A stretch of DNA of 49,031 nucleotides from CAYNNP01 sp964398215 (GTDB lineage: Bacteria; Planctomycetota; Planctomycetia; Pirellulales; Pirellulaceae): the NCBI GenBank assembly GCA_964398215.1, contig CAYNNP010000021.1:1-49031 (forward strand), written 5' to 3'. Under the pieces are notes generated by a model that saw only the letters and a list, made by a program, of their open reading frames with translations, ran no database searches and was not told the origin of the DNA. The stretch's first letter is position 1, and each line of letters starts with the position of its first letter. The position numbers and the translations under genes were made by a program. Shown piece after piece: positions 17,358 to 26,019 of this stretch.

Positions 17358-19505
17358 TCACTTGCAGAATTTGTCCAGCCATTCAAAGAACTGGCGGTGC
17401 CACACGACTCCGTTCTGTGGGCTCATGATCCAGTGGCCTTCGGCAGGAAAGTATAGGAATCGAGATTCAACACCTTGGATCTGGGCTGCCGTGAAAGCTT
17501 CCATGCCCTGAGTAACGGGGACGCGAAAATCTTTTTCACCGTGGATCACCATCAACGGCGTTTTCCAGTTTTTGACGAACCGATGCGGCGAGAATGCGTT
17601 GTATTTTTCCGCAGTTGATCCGCCCTTCCAGTAAGGACCATCCAAGTCCCAATCAACGAAGAACAATTCTTCTGTCGATCCATACATCGATTCCAAATTG
17701 AACACGCCGCAGTGTGCGATCATTGTGGCAAAGCGATCTTGGTGGTGTCCCATCAGCCAGTACACCGTGTAACCACCAAAGCTTGCTCCGATTGCGCCCA
17801 CGCGTTTCTTGTCGACGTAGGTTTCTTCTAACATTTCGTCAGTCGCCGAAAGAATGTCTTTCATGCACTGACCGCCCCAGTCTTTGCTGATTTGGTCATT
17901 CCACTCGCGCCCAAACCCCGGAAGGCCTCGTCGATTTGGTGCCACGATTACATAATCGTTTGCCGCCATCAGGTGAAAATTCCAGCGATAAGAAAACCAT
18001 TGTCCGATTTGGCCTTGGGGGCCGCCTTGGCAATACGTCAGCAACGGGTACTTTTTCGATTTGTCAAAGTTTGGTGGGTAGATGACCCAGCAGTGGATTT
18101 TTTTGCCATCAGTTGCGTCCACCCAACGTTCTTCGATCTTGGGAAGTTCAAGGTCTTTGTAGATGTCGCCGTTGACGTCGGTCATCGTACTCGATTCGCC
18201 TGTTGCGATATCTAGCGAAGCGTATTCAGCGGGACGGATCATGTTGGTGACGCTAATCAGCGCGGTCTTGCCGTTGGGCGAGATTCCATACAGTGAATAG
18301 TTCGCCATGCCACTGGTGATTTGCTTTGTGCCTTCGTCGCCCAAATTCGATTTGAATAGTTGGTTCGTTCCGCGATGCTCGGACATGAAAATCATGCTCT
18401 TGCTGTCCGGCATCCAAGTCGCGCTGTGTGCGGTTTGGTCCAGTCCTTTGGTTAGCTCTTGAATTTTTCCCGTTGCACGATCAAAGATCATGACGCGATT
18501 ACGATCTGCTTCAAAGCCTGGTCGTTCCATCGAGTGGAATGCGATCAATTTTCCATTTGGCGAGTAGACAGGATCGTTATCGTAGCCTGGCATTCCTTTG
18601 GAAATATTCGTTGCCGTTTTCAGGTCCTTCATTGAAGTGATGAAGACGTCGCTGTTGGTCGATCGCGCCCAGTTGTCTACGTCTTTGACGGTGTATGCAA
18701 TTTCGTCTCCACTGGGAGCCCACGCGAATTGCTCGCTTCCGCCGAATGGAGGAACGGGGCAGTCGACCTTGCGATCTTTCATCAGATCGACAGCTTCGCC
18801 CGCGCGGCCTGTGGACAGTACTTCTGCGACGTGTAAGTGCGAGTATTTGTAGTCGTGCCAAGCGTTCCAGTGTCGATACATCAATCCGTCGATGATGCGT
18901 GCGTCGGCCTTGGGAAGGTCTTCGTAGACTTCGGTGACTTCGTCGTCCAGTTTTACATCGATGGTGAAAGCGATTCGGCTGCCGTTTGGTGCGACTTTTA
19001 GATTCGCAACTCCTTCCTTTTCATTGGTGACTTGCAGGATCGAAGCGTCAGTTGGGTTCATTGCGAACGCTTGTGACTTGACATTTTCGTCTTCGGTCTG
19101 CGGCTTGCCTGAGAAATACAAGCGTTCGCCAAATGGACTGTCAGCGAATTGCACATCGCCGATCGAAGTCCAGTTTTCAAGCACTGCACGAGGTTTTTTC
19201 TCATTCAGTTTTTGAATGTAGAGCGTCGATTTGCCTTTGTTTTCTTTTAGCTCGTAGCGACGAACTGTGTAGGCAAACGAAGCCCCATCACTGGAAAGAG
19301 TGGCGCCGCCCACACGTCCGAGTTTCCACAGGACCTCAGGCGACATCCGGGTGATTGGTTCTTGCGCGGTTTTGTCCGGTTCAGAAGTTTTGGGGTCATC
19401 GGCGGACGCCCGTTTGATGGGGCTTGCGATTGCGATGAAGCAAAAAGCTAACAGTAGCGACTTGGGCAGCAATGTCATGTTCATTTTCCGTTGCATCAGA
19501 CTCAT
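17358..19505 (-). CDS. Exported S9 family prolyl oligopeptidase-like peptidase
   Basis: 715 aa. A signal peptide lies near the N-terminus ('LLPKSLLLAFCFIAIASPI'), so it likely acts in the periplasm or outside. Residues about 50-430 form a WD40/TolB-like beta-propeller with repeated 'WSPDGK'-type strands (for example 'YSPNGKLIAFHS'). Residues about 450-715 are the alpha/beta hydrolase domain. The catalytic triad is visible: Ser575 in G-A-S-F-G-G-Y, Asp659 in 'HGEKDFRVP' and His691 in 'AEGHW'. The length is normal for acylaminoacyl/dipeptidyl peptidases. The start ATG 19505 has no clear Shine-Dalgarno; in-frame Met codons a few residues later are possible. Monocistronic. Probably degrades peptides taken from outside. 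Confidence 0.92.
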   Translation of the reverse strand: MSLMQRKMNMTLLPKSLLLAFCFIAIASPIKRASADDPKTSEPDKTAQEPITRMSPEVLWKLGRVGGATLSSDGASFAYTVRRYELKENKGKSTLYIQKLNEKKPRAVLENWTSIGDVQFADSPFGERLYFSGKPQTEDENVKSQAFAMNPTDASILQVTNEKEGVANLKVAPNGSRIAFTIDVKLDDEVTEVYEDLPKADARIIDGLMYRHWNAWHDYKYSHLHVAEVLSTGRAGEAVDLMKDRKVDCPVPPFGGSEQFAWAPSGDEIAYTVKDVDNWARSTNSDVFITSMKDLKTATNISKGMPGYDNDPVYSPNGKLIAFHSMERPGFEADRNRVMIFDRATGKIQELTKGLDQTAHSATWMPDSKSMIFMSEHRGTNQLFKSNLGDEGTKQITSGMANYSLYGISPNGKTALISVTNMIRPAEYASLDIATGESSTMTDVNGDIYKDLELPKIEERWVDATDGKKIHCWVIYPPNFDKSKKYPLLTYCQGGPQGQIGQWFSYRWNFHLMAANDYVIVAPNRRGLPGFGREWNDQISKDWGGQCMKDILSATDEMLEETYVDKKRVGAIGASFGGYTVYWLMGHHQDRFATMIAHCGVFNLESMYGSTEELFFVDWDLDGPYWKGGSTAEKYNAFSPHRFVKNWKTPLMVIHGEKDFRVPVTQGMEAFTAAQIQGVESRFLYFPAEGHWIMSPQNGVVWHRQFFEWLDKFCK

Positions 19506-19849
19506 GTAGCATAGAGGTTAAAAGAGAAAAGCCATTCGGCTAACAGGATATACGACGAGGCACGGGATGGGCCGAGGTTGCAGTTTCTCGGATGAAAAAC
19601 TTTGGGATGAAAAATCATGCTGAAGACCCATGCAAGGGGCTTTAGTGTAAAAGTGTTCGTTCTTGGGGCCAGAGCGTGGTGGGCTGGGCGTTTTCTGTGG
19701 AAGTTCTGCCATCGGCGGGAGGAGCTTAGTGTGCATTTGGCGCCCAGCGGACGCATTCGTGGGCTGTAGGGGCCAATGGTTTGGTAACTGATCGTGTTTT
19801 TGAAATCAGCGTCTTTCGCTTTTGGACTGATGCGGTATCATTCAATTCC
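19506..19849. other. Divergent intergenic region between peptidase and pyrG
   Basis: 344 bp. It should contain the promoters of both flanking genes. I see no conserved RNA, no repeat and no convincing gene; short minus-strand frames at 19502-19756 look like noise. Confidence 0.5.
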
Positions 19850-21490
19850 ATGACAAAACACATCTTTGTAACTGGCGGTGTCGTAAGTTCATTGGGCAAG
19901 GGACTTACGAGCGCTTCATTGGGAATGCTGCTTGAGCAGCGTGGACTACGCGTCCGCATGCAAAAATTGGATCCGTATATCAACGTCGATCCTGGCACGA
20001 TGAGCCCTTATCAGCATGGCGAGGTTTACGTGCTGGATGATGGTAGCGAGACCGATTTGGATCTCGGCCACTACGAGCGGTTTACGTCGGGAGAATTGAC
20101 CCGTGATTGCAATTATACAACCGGCCAAATCTATCTTTCGGTAATTGAGCAAGAACGAAAGGGACAGTTCTTGGGCAAGACCGTCCAGGTGATCCCGCAC
20201 ATTACCAACGAGATTAAATCCGTTATCAAGCGGATGGGTGGTGACGACGTGGACGTTGTGATCACAGAGATCGGTGGCACGGTTGGCGACATCGAGAGCT
20301 TGCCATTCTTGGAAGCAATTCGGCAGTTTTCGCAGGACGTTGGTCGCGAGAATTGCCTTTACTTGCATCTGACGCTCGTCCCGTACTTGAAGGCTGCGGA
20401 CGAACTAAAGACAAAGCCGACGCAGCATTCAGTGGGGCGGCTTCGTGAGATCGGAATTCAGCCAGATATTTTGGTCTGCCGTTGTGAGCATTCGATCAGT
20501 CGTGAGGACCGCGAAAAGATAGCGTTGTTTTGCAATGTGCCAGTCGAAGCTGTTATCGAAGAGAAGGACAAGGATTTTTCGATCTACGAAGTACCGTTGT
20601 CGTTAGTCGATAATAAGTTGGACGAATTAGTAGTCAGCAAGTTGGATTTGCCGAGCAATTCACTGGACATTTCAGCTTGGGTGGACTTGCTGCATCGACT
20701 TCGGAATCCCCGCCATGAAGTTTCCATTGCTGTTGTTGGCAAGTACGCCGAACACAAGGATGCCTACAAGTCGATTTACGAAGCAATCGATCATGCGGGC
20801 ATGCATCATCAAGCGCAGATTCGAGTGGGAAGAGTCCAGAGTGCGGACATCGAACGTGAGGGTGCCGAACGTTTGTTAAGTGGATATCAGGGGGTCCTGG
20901 TGCCTGGTGGGTTTGGCGAACGGGGCGTCGAAGGAAAAGTTCAGGCGATCAAGTTTGCACGCGAACGCGGAATTCCATTTTTTGGCATCTGTTTGGGGAT
21001 GCAGTGTGCTGTGATTGAATACGGCCGACATCACATGGACCTAGATCAGGCTCATTCCACGGAATTTGATAAGGATACGGCACATCCGGTGATCTGTTTG
21101 TTGGATGAACAGCGAAATGTGACTCAGAAGGGCGGTACGATGCGTCTGGGCAAACAGCCAACGAAGCTGATTCCTGGGACAAAGGCTGGCGAAGCATACG
21201 CTAGCGAGAGCGTGGAAGAACGCCATCGGCATCGGTACGAATTCAACAATATTTATCGCCAGCAATTCGAAGCGCACGGCATGCAATTCTCTGGGACCAG
21301 TCCCGATGGAGGTTTGGTGGAAATCGTTGAACTGCAGGACCATCCTTGGTTCGTTGCGGTGCAGTACCATCCGGAATTCAAGAGCAAGCCGCTTTGTGCG
21401 CACCCGTTGTTCGCTGGCTTTGTCGAAGCAGCAATCCAGCGGCGAAATCGTCGCAGCGAATCAGAGAACCAGACGGTAAGTCAACGGTAG
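19850..21490 (+). CDS. pyrG: CTP synthase
   Basis: 546 aa from ATG 19850, the start that begins with the invariant 'TKHIFVTGGVVSSLGKG'; the frame from 19781 adds 23 residues not found in the family. It converts UTP to CTP using ATP and glutamine, the last step of de novo pyrimidine nucleotide synthesis in the cytosol. The amidoligase domain (1-270) shows the P-loop-like start and 'DPYINVDPGTMSPYQHGEV'. The class I glutamine amidotransferase domain (about 295-535) has 'GICLGMQC' with the nucleophile Cys381, and ends with 'VQYHPEF'. The length matches the family. A DUF1844 gene follows 69 bp downstream. Product CTP is also used by the KdsB enzyme encoded at 39228-39992. Confidence 0.98.
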   Translation: MTKHIFVTGGVVSSLGKGLTSASLGMLLEQRGLRVRMQKLDPYINVDPGTMSPYQHGEVYVLDDGSETDLDLGHYERFTSGELTRDCNYTTGQIYLSVIEQERKGQFLGKTVQVIPHITNEIKSVIKRMGGDDVDVVITEIGGTVGDIESLPFLEAIRQFSQDVGRENCLYLHLTLVPYLKAADELKTKPTQHSVGRLREIGIQPDILVCRCEHSISREDREKIALFCNVPVEAVIEEKDKDFSIYEVPLSLVDNKLDELVVSKLDLPSNSLDISAWVDLLHRLRNPRHEVSIAVVGKYAEHKDAYKSIYEAIDHAGMHHQAQIRVGRVQSADIEREGAERLLSGYQGVLVPGGFGERGVEGKVQAIKFARERGIPFFGICLGMQCAVIEYGRHHMDLDQAHSTEFDKDTAHPVICLLDEQRNVTQKGGTMRLGKQPTKLIPGTKAGEAYASESVEERHRHRYEFNNIYRQQFEAHGMQFSGTSPDGGLVEIVELQDHPWFVAVQYHPEFKSKPLCAHPLFAGFVEAAIQRRNRRSESENQTVSQR

Positions 21491-21559
21491 CGATGTTCGC
21501 GACGTGCTTTTTGCCAGTTCATTTCACTTTTTTAGTTCACGCAAATTTAATTCACTGTC

Positions 21560-21994
21560 ATGACTGATCCGAACGACAAAGAAGATCCGAAAATCGTTGT
21601 TGACGACGATTGGAAGCAACAAGTTGAAACCGAAAAAAATCAACAGGACTTTGTCCCGATGGACAAATCGGCAAAGCCCGAAGCCGAGTCTAGTACGCCT
21701 GACGCGGTCACTGCCGATGATCAGGACGAAGCCGCAGCTGGTGTTCCTCCCGAGGCTTCGCTTGAGTCTTTGATCACGATGTTGTTCATGCAGGCGATGG
21801 CGACGCTGGGCCAGATTCCAGATCCTGTATCGGGCGAACCAAAAGTCAACAAGCCGATCGCAAAACACTATATCGATACGATTGAATTGCTGAGTGAAAA
21901 AACCAAGGGCAACACAACTGACCAGGAGTCAAAGATGTTGTCGGAAGTTCTGCACAACCTGCGTCTTGCGTATGTCAACACAAAGGCTCAGTGA
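21560..21994 (+). CDS. DUF1844 domain protein
   Basis: 144 aa. The first 70 residues are very acidic and probably disordered. Residues about 72-140 match the DUF1844 pattern: 'ASLESLITMLFMQAMATLGQIPDP', then 'IDTIELLSEKTKGN' and 'LSEVLHNLRLAYVN'. The segment is all-helical and there is no signal peptide. The biochemical role of DUF1844 is unknown. It follows pyrG by 69 bp on the same strand, which may reflect co-transcription. Confidence 0.85.
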   Translation: MTDPNDKEDPKIVVDDDWKQQVETEKNQQDFVPMDKSAKPEAESSTPDAVTADDQDEAAAGVPPEASLESLITMLFMQAMATLGQIPDPVSGEPKVNKPIAKHYIDTIELLSEKTKGNTTDQESKMLSEVLHNLRLAYVNTKAQ

Positions 21995-22018
21995 ATCGGT
22001 GTAAATCCCTTTTTCAAA

Positions 22019-22086
22019 GTAGGTTGGGCATTCCTGCCCGACTGAATTTAAAAACGCTTTGAATCGGGCAAGAATGCCCAATCTAC
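22019..22086. repeat. Long inverted repeat, probable dispersed REP-like element and terminator
   Basis: Arms 22019-22041 and 22064-22086 are complementary over 23 positions with one G-T wobble and one mismatch. Each arm has the core TGGGCATTC(C/T)TGCCCGA, which is itself partly self-complementary (GGGCA...TGCCC). It lies 24 bp after the DUF1844 stop and before the convergent sulfatase gene end. The arm structure suggests a dispersed intergenic element rather than a simple terminator. Confidence 0.65.
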
Positions 22087-22144
22087 GAAAAGTGATTTGC
22101 TGTGCCCAGTGAATCACCGGGGCGAGTGCTTCACGGCTGCAGGT

Positions 22145-24097
22145 TTATAGCTGCGTGTCGACGTGAGTCGAAATGATCTTTCCATTGAAGGGATTCGGCG
22201 CGGTGTAATTGCCGGCGGCAGATTGACTGTCCAGGCCAATGCTCATGCCGTCTTTTGGTTCGGTGGGTATCAACCCTGGTGATTTGACCGATCCAACAGG
22301 CTTTCCGTCGACGGTTAACGTCATGTTTTGGCGGTTCAAATTCGCTTCGATTCGGATTGAACCTGCAACGGAATTCTTGGCAATCACACGTGTTACTTTG
22401 CCATTGATCCGAACGTCAAACGCCGGTTTTCCGTCTACAAAGTGCAGCGCGTAGCCGTGTTCACGTCCACCTTGGGCCAGCACAACGCCGTTTGGGGATT
22501 GTGATTTGACTTCGGCAACGATCATTAATTCACGGTTAACAAGCTTGGGCGATTCCGAAACAGGCTTTCCCTTTGCATTGGGTTTTGCTTTGCGTTTCTT
22601 GTTGGCAATTGGATCTGGATACTTTGCCAAAATCGCTTTTAGTCTGTTAACGACATCGGGTTTGTCCGCCGCATGATTCTTTGATTCGTGCGGATCGATT
22701 TGGTAGTCATACAGTTCGTACTGAGTGTCTTCTTCGGATGCACCGACGGTGCGCCATTGGACCAGCCGATAGCGCTCGGTGCGAATCGCGCGACCAAGCT
22801 TCTGTTTTGGATAAGCATGGAAAGCGTGATCACGGACGCGTGCGTCTCGGTCATTCAAAACCGGTACCAAACTGATACCGTCAATTGGCTGTGGGCCTTT
22901 GGGGGCAGGTAGTCCGGCAAGTTCCGATAGCGTTGGGAAAATGTCGACCGTTTCTGCCAGTTGCCGCGTCGAACTATTCGGTTTTGTAACACCCGGGGCT
23001 ACAAAACAAATCGGGATTCGGTTTGCCTGCTCGAAGTTCGTGTGCTTTGTCCAAATCCCAAGGTCTCCCAAATGAAATCCATGGTCGCCCCACAGGACAA
23101 CGATCGTATTGTCGCTTAGCCCAAAATCATTGAGTGCGGCTGTGACTTTACCAATCTGCGCGTCCACATAACTGGTGCTGGCGTAGTAGCCGTGGACTAG
23201 GTTGCGTTTTAATTCCGGGCTGAATTCACCGGATGTTGGCACAGGTTTGTAGGCGGTGATTTCGCCACCGCGTTTGAGCGCGACAGACGGAGCGCCAATT
23301 GGAAACGATTCGTTTTGCGGCATTGGCAGCTTGGCGGGATCATACAAATCCCAATATCGTTTCGGTGCGCTGAAGGGCATGTGCGGGCGTACAAATCCGG
23401 CGGCGATAAAAAATGGAGTGCCGTTTTTTTCGCGTCGCTCTTTTGCGGCTTCTAATCGCCGAATGGTTTCTGCCGCAACGCGACCATCCGCATAGTCATG
23501 ATCATTCGCAACGGGCGATTCAAAAGCGGCGCCGCGAGGCAACGAACGGATGCGATCTAACGCTTGATTTGTGAACAGGGCTTCTTCGCGAGTCAGTTTG
23601 CCACCATCGGTACTTTCGTCATCCAAGTACTCGATCACTTTGTCTTTGAAATGTGGAGCCATGAACGATTCTGGATCGCCGTTGTTGCCATGGCCAATAT
23701 GAAAAACTTTGCCTAGCGATTCGGTGTGATATCCGTGCTTGGCAAAATGTTGCGGCATCGTGATGGCATTGGGAACGATCTGTCGCAGTTGGCTACCAAG
23801 TCCGTAGAGCCCCGTCGAAGTGCTGTGGGAGCCGAGCATGAGCGTGAATCGTGATGGCGCACAGACCGCTTGATTGCAGTAGGCCATATCGAAACGCATT
23901 CCGCGGGCAACCAGTGCATCTAAATTGGGAGTCTTGGCAATTCTATCGCCATAGCAGCCCAGCGCCGGTTTTAAATCGTCTACCAAAATCAGCAGCACAT
24001 TGGGTCGAGCGTTGTCAGCCGCTTTCAAGTTCAGTTGTGGCTGCAAGAACGCAGCGTAGAAGAACACGACAAGCAAGAAACTAGGCAATCGATACAT
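22145..24097 (-). CDS. Exported formylglycine-dependent sulfatase (iduronate-2-sulfatase-like) with lectin-like tail
   Basis: 650 aa from ATG 24097; a TTG two codons upstream is less likely. A signal peptide lies at 1-28. The sulfatase core shows 'RPNVLLILVDDLKPALGCYGD' with metal-binding Asp40/Asp41 and the modification motif C79-A-P-S-R83, where Cys becomes formylglycine; this needs an FGE enzyme, not seen in the window. Further signatures are 'GDHGFHLGDLGIWTKHTNFEQ' and 'HAFHAYPK'. After about residue 495 comes a basic linker and a domain with 'GVVLAQGGREHGYALHFVDGKP', resembling a concanavalin/LamG-like module. Planctomycetes use many such enzymes to desulfate algal polysaccharides; the actual substrate is unknown. 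Confidence 0.92.
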   Translation of the reverse strand: MYRLPSFLLVVFFYAAFLQPQLNLKAADNARPNVLLILVDDLKPALGCYGDRIAKTPNLDALVARGMRFDMAYCNQAVCAPSRFTLMLGSHSTSTGLYGLGSQLRQIVPNAITMPQHFAKHGYHTESLGKVFHIGHGNNGDPESFMAPHFKDKVIEYLDDESTDGGKLTREEALFTNQALDRIRSLPRGAAFESPVANDHDYADGRVAAETIRRLEAAKERREKNGTPFFIAAGFVRPHMPFSAPKRYWDLYDPAKLPMPQNESFPIGAPSVALKRGGEITAYKPVPTSGEFSPELKRNLVHGYYASTSYVDAQIGKVTAALNDFGLSDNTIVVLWGDHGFHLGDLGIWTKHTNFEQANRIPICFVAPGVTKPNSSTRQLAETVDIFPTLSELAGLPAPKGPQPIDGISLVPVLNDRDARVRDHAFHAYPKQKLGRAIRTERYRLVQWRTVGASEEDTQYELYDYQIDPHESKNHAADKPDVVNRLKAILAKYPDPIANKKRKAKPNAKGKPVSESPKLVNRELMIVAEVKSQSPNGVVLAQGGREHGYALHFVDGKPAFDVRINGKVTRVIAKNSVAGSIRIEANLNRQNMTLTVDGKPVGSVKSPGLIPTEPKDGMSIGLDSQSAAGNYTAPNPFNGKIISTHVDTQL

Positions 24098-24178
24098 ACG
24101 CAATCAAATTTCGGGGCGTCAAAATGAAATACCAATTGGAAGCTGACAAGCTGCGTGGTTTTACTTGGCATTCAATTG

Positions 24179-24229
24179 TAGCCCGAGCAAGGACGCGATG
24201 GGCGCGGAACGCGCAGCGTTCCCGGGCTA
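24179..24229. repeat. Nested palindromic intergenic repeat
   Basis: TAGCCCG (24179-24185) pairs with CGGGCTA (24223-24229), and inside lies GGAACGC-GCA-GCGTTCC (24206-24222). The structure is a compact two-part hairpin located between the di-heme oxidoreductase gene end and the sulfatase start. It resembles a mobile palindromic unit more than a canonical terminator. Confidence 0.6.
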
Positions 24230-24290
24230 TGTTGTCAAACGCCTTCGGCGTGAAGAGCCCCGAGATAGATGCTGATCGCCATTTTGCTCC

Positions 24291-25982
24291 TTAGAGGCGA
24301 TCAGGGTCAAACTGTGGAAGACCTTTGGGAGCGACAAGTGTGTTTAGGAAATCCAAGATCGCATGGCGATCAGCCAAGGGCAACGTTAGAAAACGATCTC
24401 GTGTGCCAGATGCTTCTCCATCATGCATGGATATTGACTCAAAGATCGTTTCTGCGCGGCCGTCGTGCATGTAGGGTGCGGAATCGGCGACGCCCCATAG
24501 TGGCGGAGTGCGCCATTCTTGGTTGATCTTTGTGTCTTCGTAGTGCAGCCGGATGAGCTGTTGATGCTGGACAATATCCGTTTGAAGAAGGTTCAGATTT
24601 CCTGTGAAGGAAAGAGCCTGATTCACGGCTCGACTGGACTGTACGATTTGTCTTTCTGAGTTTCCTTCCATGACTTCTATGCGGACGCTTGGGCCAGTCG
24701 CCGGTTTGAATTCATACTCAGGCCCGGAGTATCTGGGATGAGATTTCTTGCTTGTTCCACCTGAACGAAAGCTAGATTGTGTCGTGTCGATTGACATTTC
24801 GGATGACTGCCCATAGTAGCCGGTCGTCATGCGCCCTGTTCCAGTTACTCGTGTTTCCGACGCAACGACAGAACTTCGATTTATTGATGTGGCGCGAACG
24901 ATATACGGCATGGCTCCGTTCAAATCCATTGATGCGTAACCCATGTCGTGTAGCAAAATATCGCTGTAGACACCTTTGGCGGGCCCCATGTTGGGGACAT
25001 GGCAAACGGCGCATCCAATTTTTGTGAATAGGGCTTCGCCGCGGGCTGCCGATTCTCGCAACTTGCTATCCGATGGAATCTCGCGGGTAGGGGCCGGCAG
25101 AGCGGCGAGAAAGTCGCTGATTGCTAAGACCTGGCCGTCTTGGACATCGATCGATGTATTTCGATAGTTGGCTGCCGTTGCATCAAACGGTTGACTGATT
25201 CGGTCCGTTTCTAATCCTAGTTCTGCTGCCAATGCTTGGTCAACAAAGGCGGCCAAGGTATGCCGGTTTCCGCGCCATCCGAACTTGCCGTACAGTCCGT
25301 TTCGCAGTGTCGATGGACGGCCGCTGATTTCGGGATGACTCTTTTGTAGGCGTACCTGTTCTTCAATTGTTTTTCCATCGATCTGATCGATCAGTCCAAG
25401 CCCAAACAAGGGTGTTGTGTTTCGCTGATACAGTCGAAGGCTAGCTGTGACGCTATAGTCGCCGACGTTTGTATTGAAAAGAAACGGCGTACTGTAAGCA
25501 CGTCGTACCTCTGAGGATTCGCTGGATCCTCCCTTGGTGTCAAAGATGGTGTCGAGTTTGGATTTGATTTCACCGGATGCTCGCTGCAAGTTTGCGGTGC
25601 CTCCGTGGTGATGCAAAACGAGTGTGTTTTGTACCTGACCAGATTGGGAAACGAAATTCGGATGAATACTGCTGACAGCAGATTTGATGACATCATCGGT
25701 AACGTGTCCGCCAGCGATTTTCATGTGTTCGATACCAAGCGAGTTGGCGTTGAACCGTGCATCACCACCGCCACCGATTCCACCTTGATGATGGCAGGCG
25801 ACACATGACGTGCCGTTGAACAACGGCCCCAGTCCGTCACCACCAAGCGATGGATTTTTCGGAGACCAATTTTTGACGAATAGTTGGTTGCCCAATCGGA
25901 TCTTTTCTGGGGAGACTGCGAGCGCCGAATTGGATAGGTAGGCGAGCATGAATCCGATAGCGAGTCGTGCGGCAGTTTTCAT
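24291..25982 (-). CDS. Exported di-heme oxidoreductase (DUF1111/DHOR-like cytochrome c)
   Basis: 563 aa. A signal peptide lies at 1-22. Two c-type heme motifs are visible: C60-V-A-C63-H64 in 'NGTSCVACHHQGG' and C323-A-V-C326-H327 in 'TKIGCAVCHVPNMG'. The C-terminal 'TPPLWGVADSAPYMHDGRAETIFESISMHDGEA' is typical of di-heme peroxidase/DHOR-type proteins, where a His or Met acts as distal ligand. Periplasmic electron transfer is expected; the partner is unknown. It starts 37 bp after the FecR-like gene, with AGGAA upstream of its ATG, so it probably belongs to the sigma-FecR operon. Confidence 0.88.
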   Translation of the reverse strand: MKTAARLAIGFMLAYLSNSALAVSPEKIRLGNQLFVKNWSPKNPSLGGDGLGPLFNGTSCVACHHQGGIGGGGDARFNANSLGIEHMKIAGGHVTDDVIKSAVSSIHPNFVSQSGQVQNTLVLHHHGGTANLQRASGEIKSKLDTIFDTKGGSSESSEVRRAYSTPFLFNTNVGDYSVTASLRLYQRNTTPLFGLGLIDQIDGKTIEEQVRLQKSHPEISGRPSTLRNGLYGKFGWRGNRHTLAAFVDQALAAELGLETDRISQPFDATAANYRNTSIDVQDGQVLAISDFLAALPAPTREIPSDSKLRESAARGEALFTKIGCAVCHVPNMGPAKGVYSDILLHDMGYASMDLNGAMPYIVRATSINRSSVVASETRVTGTGRMTTGYYGQSSEMSIDTTQSSFRSGGTSKKSHPRYSGPEYEFKPATGPSVRIEVMEGNSERQIVQSSRAVNQALSFTGNLNLLQTDIVQHQQLIRLHYEDTKINQEWRTPPLWGVADSAPYMHDGRAETIFESISMHDGEASGTRDRFLTLPLADRHAILDFLNTLVAPKGLPQFDPDRL

Positions 25983-26019
25983 AGAGATGTTCCTGCAGTG
26001 ACGGATGTGGTTTTTAGGT

